64,000 nucleotides of DNA from Bactericera cockerelli. Lineage: Eukaryota; Arthropoda; Insecta; Hemiptera; Triozidae. A program made the position numbers and the translations under genes. Every line of letters starts with the position of its first letter. Within the stretch, counting starts at the first letter, position 1. Where the stretch lies: contig CM044958.1 of NCBI GenBank assembly GCA_024516035.1, positions 551,566-615,565 of the forward strand, in the 5' to 3' direction. Below, one piece after another: positions 53,344 through 63,826 of this stretch. The notes beneath the pieces are model-generated. The model was given only the letters and a program-made list of their open reading frames with translations, was not told the DNA's origin and searched no databases.

Positions 53344-53376
53344 GGATTTAACTTCAATTTTGACGGCCATGATTGA
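53344..53376 (+). CDS. MFSD6: Possible alternative last exon of MFSD6
   Basis: The acceptor-like sequence ttttatatttag is followed by an in-phase frame GFNFNFDGHD and a stop. Splicing from the donor at 53275 would end the protein ...KKFQGFNFNFDGHD instead of the 36-residue LYNEVF... end. The composition echoes the FNYNFNFFD of the preceding exon. This is inference; no transcript evidence is available. Confidence 0.45.
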   Translation, partial: GFNFNFDGHD

Positions 53377-53789
53377 ATCGCGACTAGGAATAATTTATGT
53401 AGGACACACTGGTGTAGTTGTCTAGCTTCAAACATTAACCTCACCAAGCATGAGTGATGACTGATGACGGAATACAAAAACAATATGAAAGGGAATACAA
53501 AAACTTTTTTTTTTTTGCATTTTAGCAAACACCATCTTTTAAACACCTGTTCATTAAATTTCAGTTGGTACTACCTTTCAGACGTTCTAAATTAACGAAT
53601 ATATGTGAAAGATTATTGACTTATTGATAGGGTTTTTAAATTTGAAAAAAAAATCCTTTAAAAAAAGCCTTAGTCGCCATTTATGTACCTCACTATCATT
53701 TTTTACTTTCCTTTTGCTATATTTCTTCTTTTTGTTCACAAAACAATATTGCTAATGGTTGCATCATCGTTTCCCCTCTCATTTTCCAG
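53377..53789. other. MFSD6 last intron
   Basis: AT-rich. A good polypyrimidine stretch, ctctcattttccag, ends it. Nothing else seen. Confidence 0.5.
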
Positions 53790-53900
53790 CTTTACAACGA
53801 AGTATTCTCGCGGTATGATGAAGAGATCAAAGTCCCCAAGGCTCCTGTCGAGATCTCCAACATCCAGCCCATCAACACTGCCTACGCTTACGACTGGTAA
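53790..53900 (+). CDS. MFSD6: MFSD6 last exon
   Basis: Encodes LYNEVFSRYDEEIKVPKAPV, EISNIQPINTAYAYDW and a TAA stop at 53898-53900. The acceptor is attttccag and the phase (0) matches the previous donor. No aataaa is seen in the first 100 bases after the stop, and a SINE begins at about 54006, so the 3' UTR end is not defined. Confidence 0.93.
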   Translation, partial: LYNEVFSRYDEEIKVPKAPVEISNIQPINTAYAYDW

Positions 53901-54005
53901 TGACAGGATTGTACTACTCAATTAGTTATCAGGTGGCATCTGGTTTCCACTCTTTCCACTCAAGAAACTGTATACTATTCTGTTGTATTTTGGAACCAAC
54001 CACAG

Positions 54006-54175
54006 TGGCTTGATAGATGAGTCTACCGACAATTAACCAGGAGGTCGGTGGTTCGAGTACTAATTTCAGTAAAATACAATACTTTCCTTATTATATAGGA
54101 TAAGGAAAGTAAAAATGGCAGAGTGAGTTTGAGTAGTTGTGACATAACGAAAATGATTGACACATATATGATGTC
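54006..54175 (+). mobile_element. Family B SINE with an inserted palindrome
   Basis: The SINE head (gataga..gtctaccgac, aggaggtcggtggttcgagt) and body (agtttgagtagttgtgacat) are separated by about 40 extra bases, atacaatactttccttatta, tataggataaggaaagtaaa. The same palindrome ends the unnamed repeat at 32570-32610. Confidence 0.7.
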
Positions 54176-57100
54176 TGTTTTACTCTGTTATTTATTCGCG
54201 AGATAGGCACAGATGGCCTATGGCCTGTACCAAAGTATTGAAAGAACTCTATGGGCGCCTAGATCCAATGCCTAGACTCCTCTCATGTCCTAATCTGCTA
54301 CTTGATGTAATGAAATTACTCGTTCCAATTGTATAGGACGTATTTTGGAAGAAAGAATTGGAGGTTATGTGATTTGATCACAAAATATGGAGAGTAAAGG
54401 AAGCAATCACGTTGGCAGTAAATGTCAAAATTATTTTTTCTCACCTGATAGACATGTAATTTTCGGAGACAACGGCATTAGAGAGTATACAGTAGGTGGT
54501 CTGATTTTAGAATATTCTAGTATCTAGTTTCTGAACTCAATCCAAAAGTCTTCGTTTGTCAGAGAAATCGGATGTACAACTGAAAATCTCGTGGATAGCA
54601 AAATGGACTATGATGATTGCGAGGACGAAGATAAGATAAGAGATATCAACAAATGTCACAGCAATTTTTTTCACAAAAAAAAAAAAAAAATATGAAGAAA
54701 CGTTGATAAAAAATGAAAAGTGAAACTGACAAGAATAAGCGTCAGTCAGAATGTTGGAAATAAAATGTTGCTTACATTTATGCTAATTTCGTGAATCAGA
54801 AGATGATGCCAGTAAGCAATTTGCTTAACAGAAAGAAGAGAAGAGATTTCTTCAGCTGTGGTAGATGTCAACTTGTCATTGGGTGTCATTAAGATAAGTT
54901 TCAAGTCTTCGTTGTTCTTCAGTTCTTCTTCACAACCCATGACAAAACAATAATTTCATTAGTTTGTTTCACGATCCACGAGTGCTGTGTGATTTGTTAG
55001 ATTTTGAACGAGCACTTAATTTAAGTAGGGCAACTCTTTGACAGTTTTGCAAATGAGAATAATATTCGAGTTGTAGCTTGTAGGCAATCTAGTTGTACTA
55101 TAATTTCACTTATTATGTACAGTCTTTAATTTTGGAATTGAATAATTCAAGGATTCTCTTGCAAGATATTTTTAGTAATCTACCTAGTATTACATACCTC
55201 ACTAAAAGTTTACCTATGTTCTCCATACATATCACACAATGGTTGCTAATATGACAGTAAACACACTGTTGTACCAACATAAAATGCGTATTTTCAGAGG
55301 ATTTAATTCCCTTGTATTGATTTTATAAATTTAATTATTAGACAAACTTCAGCTATTTTTATGAGTTTGAGTCATAGTTTTAGTTGGCTATCTGAACACT
55401 CTATTTGAATCTCCATAAATACAAAAACCGTTATAAAGGTAATTTTTTCAAATGTCACAATTTTGAGTATTGGTCGATGTGGTCATCTGAGAGTTTTATG
55501 ATACACACTCCCTCAAAGTTAAGTATGTGTGTTTTTCATATTTCTAAATGTTAGATTTTATATACGTACATGTATAGATGTATATTTATTTTGCAATTTG
55601 AACTGCCTTCTTCTCAATATACAAGTAAATGAGACGTATTTAGTTTCTGCTGTATAAAACTGATGTTTGAGAAAGGTAAATTTTGTCTTGAGTTATAATA
55701 ATATCATAGCTAGTTTGATGCTTGAATCATTTTCTACCAACTCACCCTCGATATCTGCTGATTCATTTTTAACAATTTCAATGATTAGTATAATCTTGTC
55801 AGATGACGTTTCATCATATTAACTTGATTTTAGCGGAAGATCACATCTCTTTGTTTGAAACAAAATGCATTTAAAATATTTCCTAGATGTTTCTTTACTT
55901 GATGTTTTTGGAAATTACCTACCTACCTACATACCTAACTACCCACCAAACCTACTTCTATCTACCTCTTTCAGAGTTTTAAAATCCGTGTTATAATTAT
56001 TGTATGTGAAACCAATTATTACCTTTCTATGATTTGTTCATATACCTGGGCATTCAAGTCAATTTAGCATGAAGCTTAGTAACTAGACGTAAGTATCTTT
56101 AGATCTGTAGTGAATCCATTGTGACATATAAAGTTGTAACCATACATTATGTCAGTACATATTATGTCACCCATAGATTCAATGGAAATAGAGGTAATTA
56201 ATTTCCATTTAAACGTCTCTGTTCATTGCAAAGCTAAGATTAAAAAAACTTCCTCAGCTAAAATGAAAACCACACTTAATAAAAATCACTTTTAGAGCTC
56301 AAATAACTTCTTTAAAACATTTTATAGTTCATGAAATGAACAGCCTAGAACCTTTGCTCACATCATTAGAAAATTGGAACTTCATACTTACCCTAAATAA
56401 TTCCTAAATATTGCATTTTTTTCTTGTAAATATTTTTAATCTGTTGTTGTTACTTGTTTAATTTTTACTTACTATTAGTAATTAAGTCAACTAACGCTTT
56501 CACTGTTGTTTAGCTTGCACTCTATACGTATCATACATCAATAAGCTACATTATCATTTTTCATTTTTCGTTCTTACATTTGGAAAACAATTTTATGACG
56601 AGTGGACCGAAGAAGATAAATTTAAATTTAAGAAAACATTTTTTAATGAGAATATATAAAACATACAACTACTAACTTAGCTGTTTGTCAATCACTGGGT
56701 TATAAGTTATGGGATCGATTTCTGCACAGGAAAAATATACAAATATATTTTTACTGTTCTTATTTGTCCATTATTTGAGATGACTTCACCCACGTCAGCC
56801 TTTAAAATTTCATCACCAAACGACAACAAAAAAATCAAGTTGAGCTCCAAACTTGATTTAATATTGAACTTAAATCAAGCTTTCAGTATCATTATTTCAG
56901 GGTTATTCTAGGAGGTTGTCTATGAAAATTGAAAAGACAAATCAAACGGGTCCGTAATTTGTAAAATATATTTCACATTAAAATTTATCAAAATATTATT
57001 TTCTATTTACAGCTAGTTTAATTATGTATGTACATATTATATTCATCATTGTTTAATTACATAAATATTATAAATTACATACAAGACTTTAAGGAATAAC

Positions 57101-58078
57101 GATGTTGTGTACTATTTAATTTCAAAGTTCATAAGTTTTGAGAGAGAATGTGGTGCGGCGGAATTGGTGGATGTGCTTGAAGCACTTATTTACAGTTTTT
57201 ATTAACACAATTATCTTGTGCTTGGTCAGTTGAGAACGCCTGACAGCCAGTTTTCCAAAAAAGTGACTGTCAGTTGAAAAGGCCTGACACATTGTTGCTA
57301 ACTTTTAATCAGTGTCAGGCTCTTCCAAGTGACACTACAATAGATTTTAGTATGTTGTTTAAACTCTGGAGCCTATGGGGATTTTTAGCAATTTAGATCA
57401 TTGAAATATATTTTAAACTTAAGATTTTAGAATCAAAACACTGAATAAATCAATTTCGCCGAACAAAAGAGGTCTCAAGCGAAACACAGAGAAATATCTT
57501 TGCCACGAAATATGAAGCACCTCTGTTTACAATCTTTACACAATATCATAAATGTAAAGGGTAGTTATGTTTGAACATCAAAATTATATTATTTTTATAA
57601 GGAGGTCTACATAGTAATAATAACTATAATCAGTCTGACTGGGGTAAGGATTGTACTAAACAGGAAGTAGATCAGTAGTGATGCTGGTGAACTAAGAATG
57701 GAGTCACCTGCTTGATAGCAATAAACAAGGATATGCTATCCTTTCTTTGTACCTTTGGGTTGAGAAATAACTAGAGAAAAAAATATCCTTTAGAAAACCA
57801 ATCAAAGACATCCAAGCAAACGTACCTATGTCATTCATCGCTGGTAGAGAGGGGTGAAGCTGGCGAAAAGGTACGATAATAATATCCTACCTTTTCGCCA
57901 ATTAAGAATTTCGACCTTCGACAAAAAAGAATTGTACTTTAAATGAATAAATATTTTTTTCTATCCAGTCTTTGAGTTGACAGATCTTCTATATTTGGCA
58001 GTCTACTGGTAGATGCGTGCGCACTAACGCACTTCTATGTCGTGTAGGACTTTCTGACTGTTCTAATCCTCTTCTCAA
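54176..58078. other. Quiet intergenic DNA between MFSD6 and the homeobox gene
   Basis: About 3.9 kb of AT-rich sequence with no long frame, no recognised repeat family and no clear exon. It holds a 13-bp hairpin at 57861-57900 and a cluster of tgacag/ctgtca and gcctgaca motifs near 57225-57325. Compared with the rest of the window it is unusually free of transposons. Confidence 0.5.
57861..57900. repeat. 13-bp perfect inverted repeat
   Basis: tggcgaaaaggta (57861-57873) and taccttttcgcca (57888-57900) are exact reverse complements around 14 bases. Confidence 0.85.
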
Positions 58079-58163
58079 CACTAGCGCTACTGCGGTGGCA
58101 ATGAGAACTACTGGAACTGGTTCTATGACATGCGCGACTATCTACTATTATTATTATTATTTA
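58079..58163 (-). repeat. Copy of the homeobox last-exon unit
   Basis: Minus strand: gatagtcgcgcatgtcatag, aaccagttccagtagttctc, attgccaccgcagtagcgct, agtg. It resembles the end of the homeobox coding exon (59209-59290) and the copy at 59099, with base changes throughout. It is separated from them by the palindromic element. Confidence 0.75.
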
Positions 58164-59049
58164 CAGGGTCTTCATAAAGTCTCACCCAGGCCTAGGTTTC
58201 TCAAAAACGACTCAGAATATCAAAAAACGCAAAAACCCGTATTCCTTTATATTTAGGAGGATTGATTTTCAGCCAAAAAATTTTTGCCTGCACGGCCCCA
58301 GTCAGGCTGGGCATGGACCAACTTTAAAATCTTAAATAGAATGGTATGTCTTGTGGCATATTGTTTTAAAGGTCTTATTGAGAGAAGTTCATTACAATAA
58401 ATTTCAGTGAGCTGCGATTTACCGTTATCGAGATACAGGGTCGGACGTCCTGCGTAATATCCATATATTTTGACCTATAACTCGATAACCGTAAATTATG
58501 GAGAAAACTTTGCTTGTTAATAATAACTCCTTATGATGAGACTTTTCGAACAAGTTATAACTCGACATACTCTGTTGATGTTAGTTTCTGGTCGGTTTCG
58601 TCAGCCAGCCGGACGAACAGTCGAAAAAAATTTAACGAAAAAACAAATCAAATTTTAACTTGTTCGTAAGTTCTTGCTATAAGGAGTTATTATTATCAAG
58701 AAAAATTTTCTCCATAATTTACGGTTGACGAGTTATAGGTCAAAATATAGGGATATTACGCATTACGTCCCACCCTGTATCTCGAGAACGGTAAGTCGTA
58801 GCACACTGAAATTTATTGTAATGAACTTCTCTCAATAAGACCTTTAAAAAAATATGCCACAAGACATACCATTCTATTTAAGATTTTAAAGTTGGTCCAT
58901 GCCCAGCCTGACTGGGGCCGTGTAGGCAAAAAGAATTTGGCTAAAAATCAATCCCCCTAAATATAAATTAATACGGGTTTTTGCGTTTTTTGATATTCTG
59001 AGTCGTTTTCGAGAAACCTAGGCCTGGGTGAGACTTTATGAAGACCCTG
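58164..59049. mobile_element. 886-bp near-palindromic foldback MITE, TA target site
   Basis: The ends are cagggtcttcataaagtctc and its reverse complement, each flanked by TA (58162-58163 and 59050-59051), the target duplication of the Tc1/mariner superfamily. The two halves stay complementary almost to the centre (left to about 58575, right from about 58655), leaving a loop of roughly 80-120 bases. Each arm includes tgcccagcctgactggggcc or its near complement. No transposase frame. Confidence 0.88.
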
Positions 59050-59098
59050 TATAACACTTTATTGGTTAACTACATATAGGCGTGACTCCTCTAAATGA

Positions 59099-59190
59099 CA
59101 CTAGCGCTACTGCGGATTCAATTTGAACTACTGTAACCAGTTCTCTGGTGAACGCAATTACGATCCAGATGCAGGGATTCCTTTTCCCGA
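59099..59190 (-). repeat. Second copy of the homeobox last-exon unit
   Basis: Minus strand: aattgcgttcaccagagaac, tggttacagtagttcaaatt, gaatccgcagtagcgctagt. It lies about 92 bases downstream of the matching point in the coding exon and is in tandem with it. Its equivalent frame also ends in SSSN and a stop. Confidence 0.75.
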
Positions 59191-59208
59191 CAATGGCGCT
59201 CTGCGGAC

Positions 59209-59316
59209 TCAATTGGAACTATTGGATCCCGTTCTTTGACGTGCGCGACTATCTGGGTGTCGCGACTCCTCTTCTCTACGTTGTCGCGCGCGACGATTTT
59301 GAAACCAGACGACAAC
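59209..59316 (-). CDS. Homeobox gene last exon: recognition helix and C-terminus
   Basis: After the acceptor tctcttacag the exon reads VVVWFQNRRARQRREEESRH, PDSRARQRTGSNSSN and a stop. It supplies homeodomain positions 45 to 60 with the invariant W48, F49, N51 and R53, Gln50, and two unusual valines at 46 and 47, where most homeodomains have Lys-Ile. The phase-0 join after KER in the exon at 61250 places an intron between residues 44 and 45, a common homeobox site. The protein ends about 20 residues after the homeodomain, within a unit that recurs twice in tandem downstream. Confidence 0.9.
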   Translation of the reverse strand, partial: VVVWFQNRRARQRREEESRHPDSRARQRTGSNSSN

Positions 59317-61249
59317 CTGTAAGAGATAAAGAAAAGATAAATATATGTTATTGTTATATATATAAATATAAAAAAGATAAATATATATAAATATAAAAAT
59401 TGGTAGATGTAATTCTGTAAGTGGTTACAGTGACTTTTTAGGAAGAAAAATTCATGAAAGTAAACTGAGAAACTATGGAAATATTGAGAAAAGAAATAAA
59501 GTTTGCGAACAGGAGAAAAAGAAGGAGACCCAATAGGTGGAGAGATAAAGTAGAGGAAGATTTGAGAGAGAATTGGAAGAAGGAGGACGCCCTAGACAGA
59601 AACAAGTGAAGACGAAGACTTCATCACAACAACGTTGACCCTAAGTAAGTTTGAAAGAAGATAAAATGAAAAAAGGAGAAGACAATGACCTTTTTAATTT
59701 TGATTATTCACGATCCAACCCTAGTACAAGTTATTGTAAGTACGAGTATCATTCGAATGGAGAATATCGAATCTTGGTCACTTTGTCACCCAAGTGCTAC
59801 CTTGTTGTCATTCACTTCAGCGATATTACTAGAACTAGCGTAATCAATGTGTCATTTATGTTGTCTCAAAACAATTTAATCATGTAATATCCAACAAAAC
59901 ATTATACCGTGGAAATTTATGACCATGGCCGATGGGTTTTTTTCAAAAATATGGCAACACGAATTAAAATAGTCAGAACTAATACAAAGACAGCTCGATA
60001 ACCACTGATCACAGAATTCTCTCAATCCAAACCATTCCTTACCCTTCTGGTTTACCACCTCGGTAGCTCAAAGGGTTTTGTGAACTCAATTTAAAAATTA
60101 GTATGGTTGAGAAAGTTAAGAATTGAAAACCAAACAATCCATACGAGAAGATGAGGGAGAGACCGACCCAACATCTCTCAGGCATCCGATTCGTTTAGTT
60201 CAATATTCACAGTTGATCGAACATTTCCAAGTGGATTTGTGAAACTATTTCAAAAGTAGAAACGTTTTTGAGAAAACAATCAATACGCGTCTGACTTTCT
60301 TTTCCACTCAAATAAATATCTTGGGAAAATTCCTCTTCAACCTTTACTATCTTCATGGAATTTCTAATCCTATTGATGGCTATGCAAAACTATTTGTCTC
60401 GAGGAAAAATGCCACAAAAGATAATGAGGTCTTCAATTATGCAGACGCTCATTATTTTATCCTTTGAGAGATTCTATAGAAAATGTATTTCACAATATAA
60501 CAGGAACAATATAGTTCTCCTAATAATTATTAAGTCCTCCAGGAGAAGAAAGTCAGGAAAGTTTATTCTCGTGCTTGAAAGATCCAAGGTAATATTGGGT
60601 GGATTTAAATAATTAACAGACTACTTAAATTACAAATAATATTTTTATAATATTATTTGGTAATATTTTTTCATATTCTCATCATCATCACATTACTTCC
60701 GACAATATATGAAGTGAAATACCTCAGCAAATAAGCTGAATTGGAACCAGTTGTTCGTATGTATAATTATAATAATTTTGATGTATGTAATATTTATGTT
60801 CCAAATAAAGGTATATTCATTTATGTATATCTGAACTGTAAAGATATGAAGATATTGGAACTATCGTTCTCGTAAAAAAAACAATATCAAGTTTTAGGGC
60901 GAAATTAATAGACAAAATTCATAACTTAAGTCATTGCTTAGCATGGGTTTTCTCTATTTTTGACAGCACGCAATTTGAGACTTAGCGTCACAGAGATAAT
61001 GCAAAAATGTCTATATTCCACCCTTAGCAATTTTCATTTAATATAAATTCCCAAACCATTTTGATACAATTTTAACTGTTATGAGTGTGCAGAAGTTTTA
61101 CGTGTTGATGTTCCTTCAGTAATAGGCTGAATCAAATAAACGGACAAATGTATGTATGGACAAATGGCTTATGGCCAATTAAACTATCCATAAATTCCTT
61201 CAATAGCAACTATGGAAGTGGGGGAAAGAAAAATGCTTCAGAAACTTAC
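59317..61249. other. Homeobox gene intron
   Basis: AT-rich, with short frames near 59.65 and 60.36 kb that have no recognisable domain. No transposon ends seen. Confidence 0.5.
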
Positions 61250-61419
61250 CCTTTCTTTAGACACATCGATGGAGCGGGCGAACTCTCTCAGGTTGTCGCC
61301 AGTGATGTAGGGGTTCTCCTGATACTTGGCCTCCATAGATCTGAGCGTGCCCTCAGAGAAGGGGATCCGAGGATTGCAGCCGGGGGTTCGCTTTTTCGGC
61401 GCCTCCTTCTTCCTTAGCC
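61250..61419 (-). CDS. Homeobox gene middle exon: homeodomain arm, helices I and II
   Basis: The acceptor is ttgtttcag and the donor is aaagg|gtaagt. It encodes LRKKEAPKKRTPGCNPRIPF, SEGTLRSMEAKYQENPYITG, DNLREFARSIDVSKER. Counting back from W48 gives R5 and F8 in their expected places, Met at 16 instead of the usual Leu, Tyr20, and Ala35. A basic cluster precedes the domain. The first two bases complete an Arg codon begun in the exon at 63215. Across the three exons the homeodomain is complete. Confidence 0.92.
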
Positions 61420-61954
61420 CTGAAACAAATAATAATAGTAAACTCTGTTGCACTACCAAATTGAACAGAAAGATTAGAATCAGGATACAACTAGTAGGAA
61501 AAAATCATAGAGAAAATGCCGACTCCAGCAGATTTGTGGAAAACACAGTGAAAGAAAGAAGAAGACGACTTTCAGTTTTAAATACACCAGTTTCAAAAAG
61601 ATCATTAAAGTTAAATAAGCACACCAAGTGTGGATAAAAGATGTATTTGCATCAGTCTTGTATTTGAATCTACTGGTATTCAGAAATGATAAAACTGGCA
61701 TGCCAACCACAATCAGGGGCGTAGTCGGGACTGCTTATTTGATAATTAAGAATTTAGAAGATTTTAAGTTCATCTTGACATCAAGATGGACTTAAAAGCG
61801 TCATGCCTGATAAAATAATAATAGAAAAAGGGTGGAAAAATCATCAGTAATAAAAGTCATCTATCTATCTATCTTTTACTAGATTATAGTGGTGCATGTC
61901 AACATCTATGGTCATACACACCACAATAAAAGTCATATTATTGTAATGATGTGT

Positions 61955-62130
61955 TTTAGCCTGTCCATCCCGTAGTATGTTTCCCTACTGATAGGCGAGC
62001 AGTGACACAATACTTCGCATTTAGGTGCTGAGTCAACACGAGCGCACTGGAAGGTATCTCTTACAAACAACGGGGGTTATAACCCGGGACCTTCCGCATG
62101 GCAAGCGAGTATCTTATCACTGCGCTCCTA
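61955..62130 (-). mobile_element. Family C SINE, reversed
   Basis: Plus strand shows tgtccatcccgtagtatg, gacacaatacttcgcattta, gcgcactggaaggtatctct, taacccgggaccttccgcat, ggcaagcgagtatcttat, the reverse of the family C body and head. It is in the homeobox intron, same strand as the gene. Confidence 0.75.
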
Positions 62131-62975
62131 AATCTACTTTAATTTGTTTCATATTGTTAATTATCTGACCAGCCCAGAATACACCCCGAAACAAAATTCA
62201 TTAGGATAACGCAATTATACTAATTTCGACAGATTCAAAGGATAATAAAATAATGCATCAAAGGATGAAATAATTCCATTCAATTATTCATCATTAAATT
62301 ACTTTCATATGACTAGTCGCCTGCTGTCCATATAGTTCCTTTTGAAGGGTTACTTCCCCGACATAAATTAATCGCATAATTTATGACGTTTAATTTTACC
62401 TACTTTAGGAAAGTCTTTGAGTAATGAAATGAAAATATCTAATACTTTATCCACAAACATAATTACTATGTGGTTAATTGTCTCTCTTTTACATTTTAAA
62501 ATACCTATTTTTTATTAATAGCTACATTTCAAAAGATGAACTATTTGACAATTTTGTAGAATGTATGGTTGAAGATTGCCGAAGAGATCCATAAGTAGCT
62601 AAATATGTGGTTCTTAAAATGACGATTCTGTTGATATTGATGATGTTCCTAACTTGGTAGCTTTCTCTAAGAGACACTCTAACCTCGTTTCAGGAAGCTC
62701 TTATAATCCCCAAATCTCCTTTTAAACAGCACTGATTGGGTCATTTGGGTAAACAACACTTCTGATTGGGTTATTTGAAAGAAATATGACCCTTGAAAGC
62801 GAGATTTGAGCATTATGAGAGTCCCTGTTCTTCATAGTCAGACTTCTGAAAACCAAATCAATGTAAAAATGAAGCTTACTTTACTAGGATACAAATAGTT
62901 TTATAGCAAATATAAATAATAATGTAAATATTAGAACTCATTAGACACATGCTAGTTAATTCTGGGTTTTTTAAT

Positions 62976-63078
62976 TTGGGTTTAACGTCGCTTTCAACTG
63001 CATGGTCATATCACGACGGTGTTGTTACCCTCCATTTGCAGGCAACTCACAAACCTGCTACCCACATTAACATACGAG
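62976..63078 (-). mobile_element. Family E SINE, reversed
   Basis: Plus strand: gggtttaacgtcgctttcaa, tggtcatatcacgacggtgt, taccctccatttgcaggcaa, ctcacaaacctgctaccc. It is the reverse complement of the body at 8650-8765. Confidence 0.75.
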
Positions 63079-63214
63079 TATCTCGGTTTAAAAGTTTAGT
63101 TTTTGCCTAGTAATTCTTGTTTTATTATAAAGATACTAGTCGTGTTGCGGTCCTCCTAGAAATTAAGTACACATAATAAAATCATTAAAATTATCATAAC
63201 TATTATGGACTTAC

Positions 63215-63826
63215 TGTGAATCTTGGGAGGCTTATATCTTGTGCAGCTCAGCCAGTCGAACTCATTGCTTTGGTCTTCAAATTGACTACAATGAGATCTA
63301 CTTCTTTTGAAACTACTGTCTCCACTTAGTATCTTCTCAATGCTGAAATCCGTGTGACTAAAGGATTTAGATTGACTATTGCTGTGGATATTTTTTTCGT
63401 TTTTATCCTCAAGTGGTTCTGGATTCATATCAGGGATCCTTTCATTATAATACGTGCTAATATCTTCTCTGGAGTCGTTGCTACTTTGAGATTCCATGTC
63501 ATCTAATCTGTTGTCAACATCTCTCACATTGCTTTTGGTACTAATCAGTCTGACATCAACATCTTCTGTTAGGAAGTCTCTTCTGTTGGGAGATTCTCGG
63601 ACGTATTCACAGCAAGTGGTGAGGTCTGTCATTTCCTGATCTCTGGAGAATACATGGAATGGTGCGTAGGTGGGCTGGTATTTCATTTGCTCGTAGTGCT
63701 TCATGCTCAGGTACATGTTGAAGTAGACCCTCTCCATCTCCATGGTGAGATGTTGACTCTCCAGATCTAGGAAGTGGGACTTTAGGACTTGATATTCTGG
63801 ATAAACATTAAGGACGTTTGTGTCTC
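63215..63826 (-). CDS. Homeobox gene exon with eh1-type repressor motif
   Basis: The acceptor ttttttctaactag (63827 upward) opens a frame DTNVLNVYPEYQVLKSHFLD that runs on through the first Met at 63743, so I take the whole 612 bases as an internal exon, with the start codon probably beyond the window. The protein is Ser/Asp/Glu-rich, with FSIEKILSGD near its last third: an eh1-like motif that recruits Groucho co-repressors in many ANTP/NK-class homeodomain proteins. It ends DWLSCTRYKPPKIH, then the donor a|gtaagt. With the exons at 61250 and 59209 it gives about 295 residues. The class is most likely ANTP/NK-like, and the gene is probably a nuclear transcriptional repressor; the exact family is not assigned. 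Confidence 0.88.

Larger units (their letters stand above)
61420..63214. other. Homeobox gene intron with two SINEs
   Basis: Contains a reversed family C SINE (61955-62130), a reversed family E SINE (62976-63078) and otherwise AT-rich DNA. An (atct)n run lies at 61858-61876. Confidence 0.55.

Noticed and set aside
53970..53995. Minus-strand WFQN-like codons as a homeodomain exon
   Set aside because: Chance match followed by a stop; the real recognition-helix exon is at 59209-59316 with matching phase and acceptor.
59118..59315. 65-residue minus-strand frame overlapping the homeobox last exon
   Set aside because: A different frame from WFQNRRAR; it stays open only because the tandem unit lacks stops in that phase.
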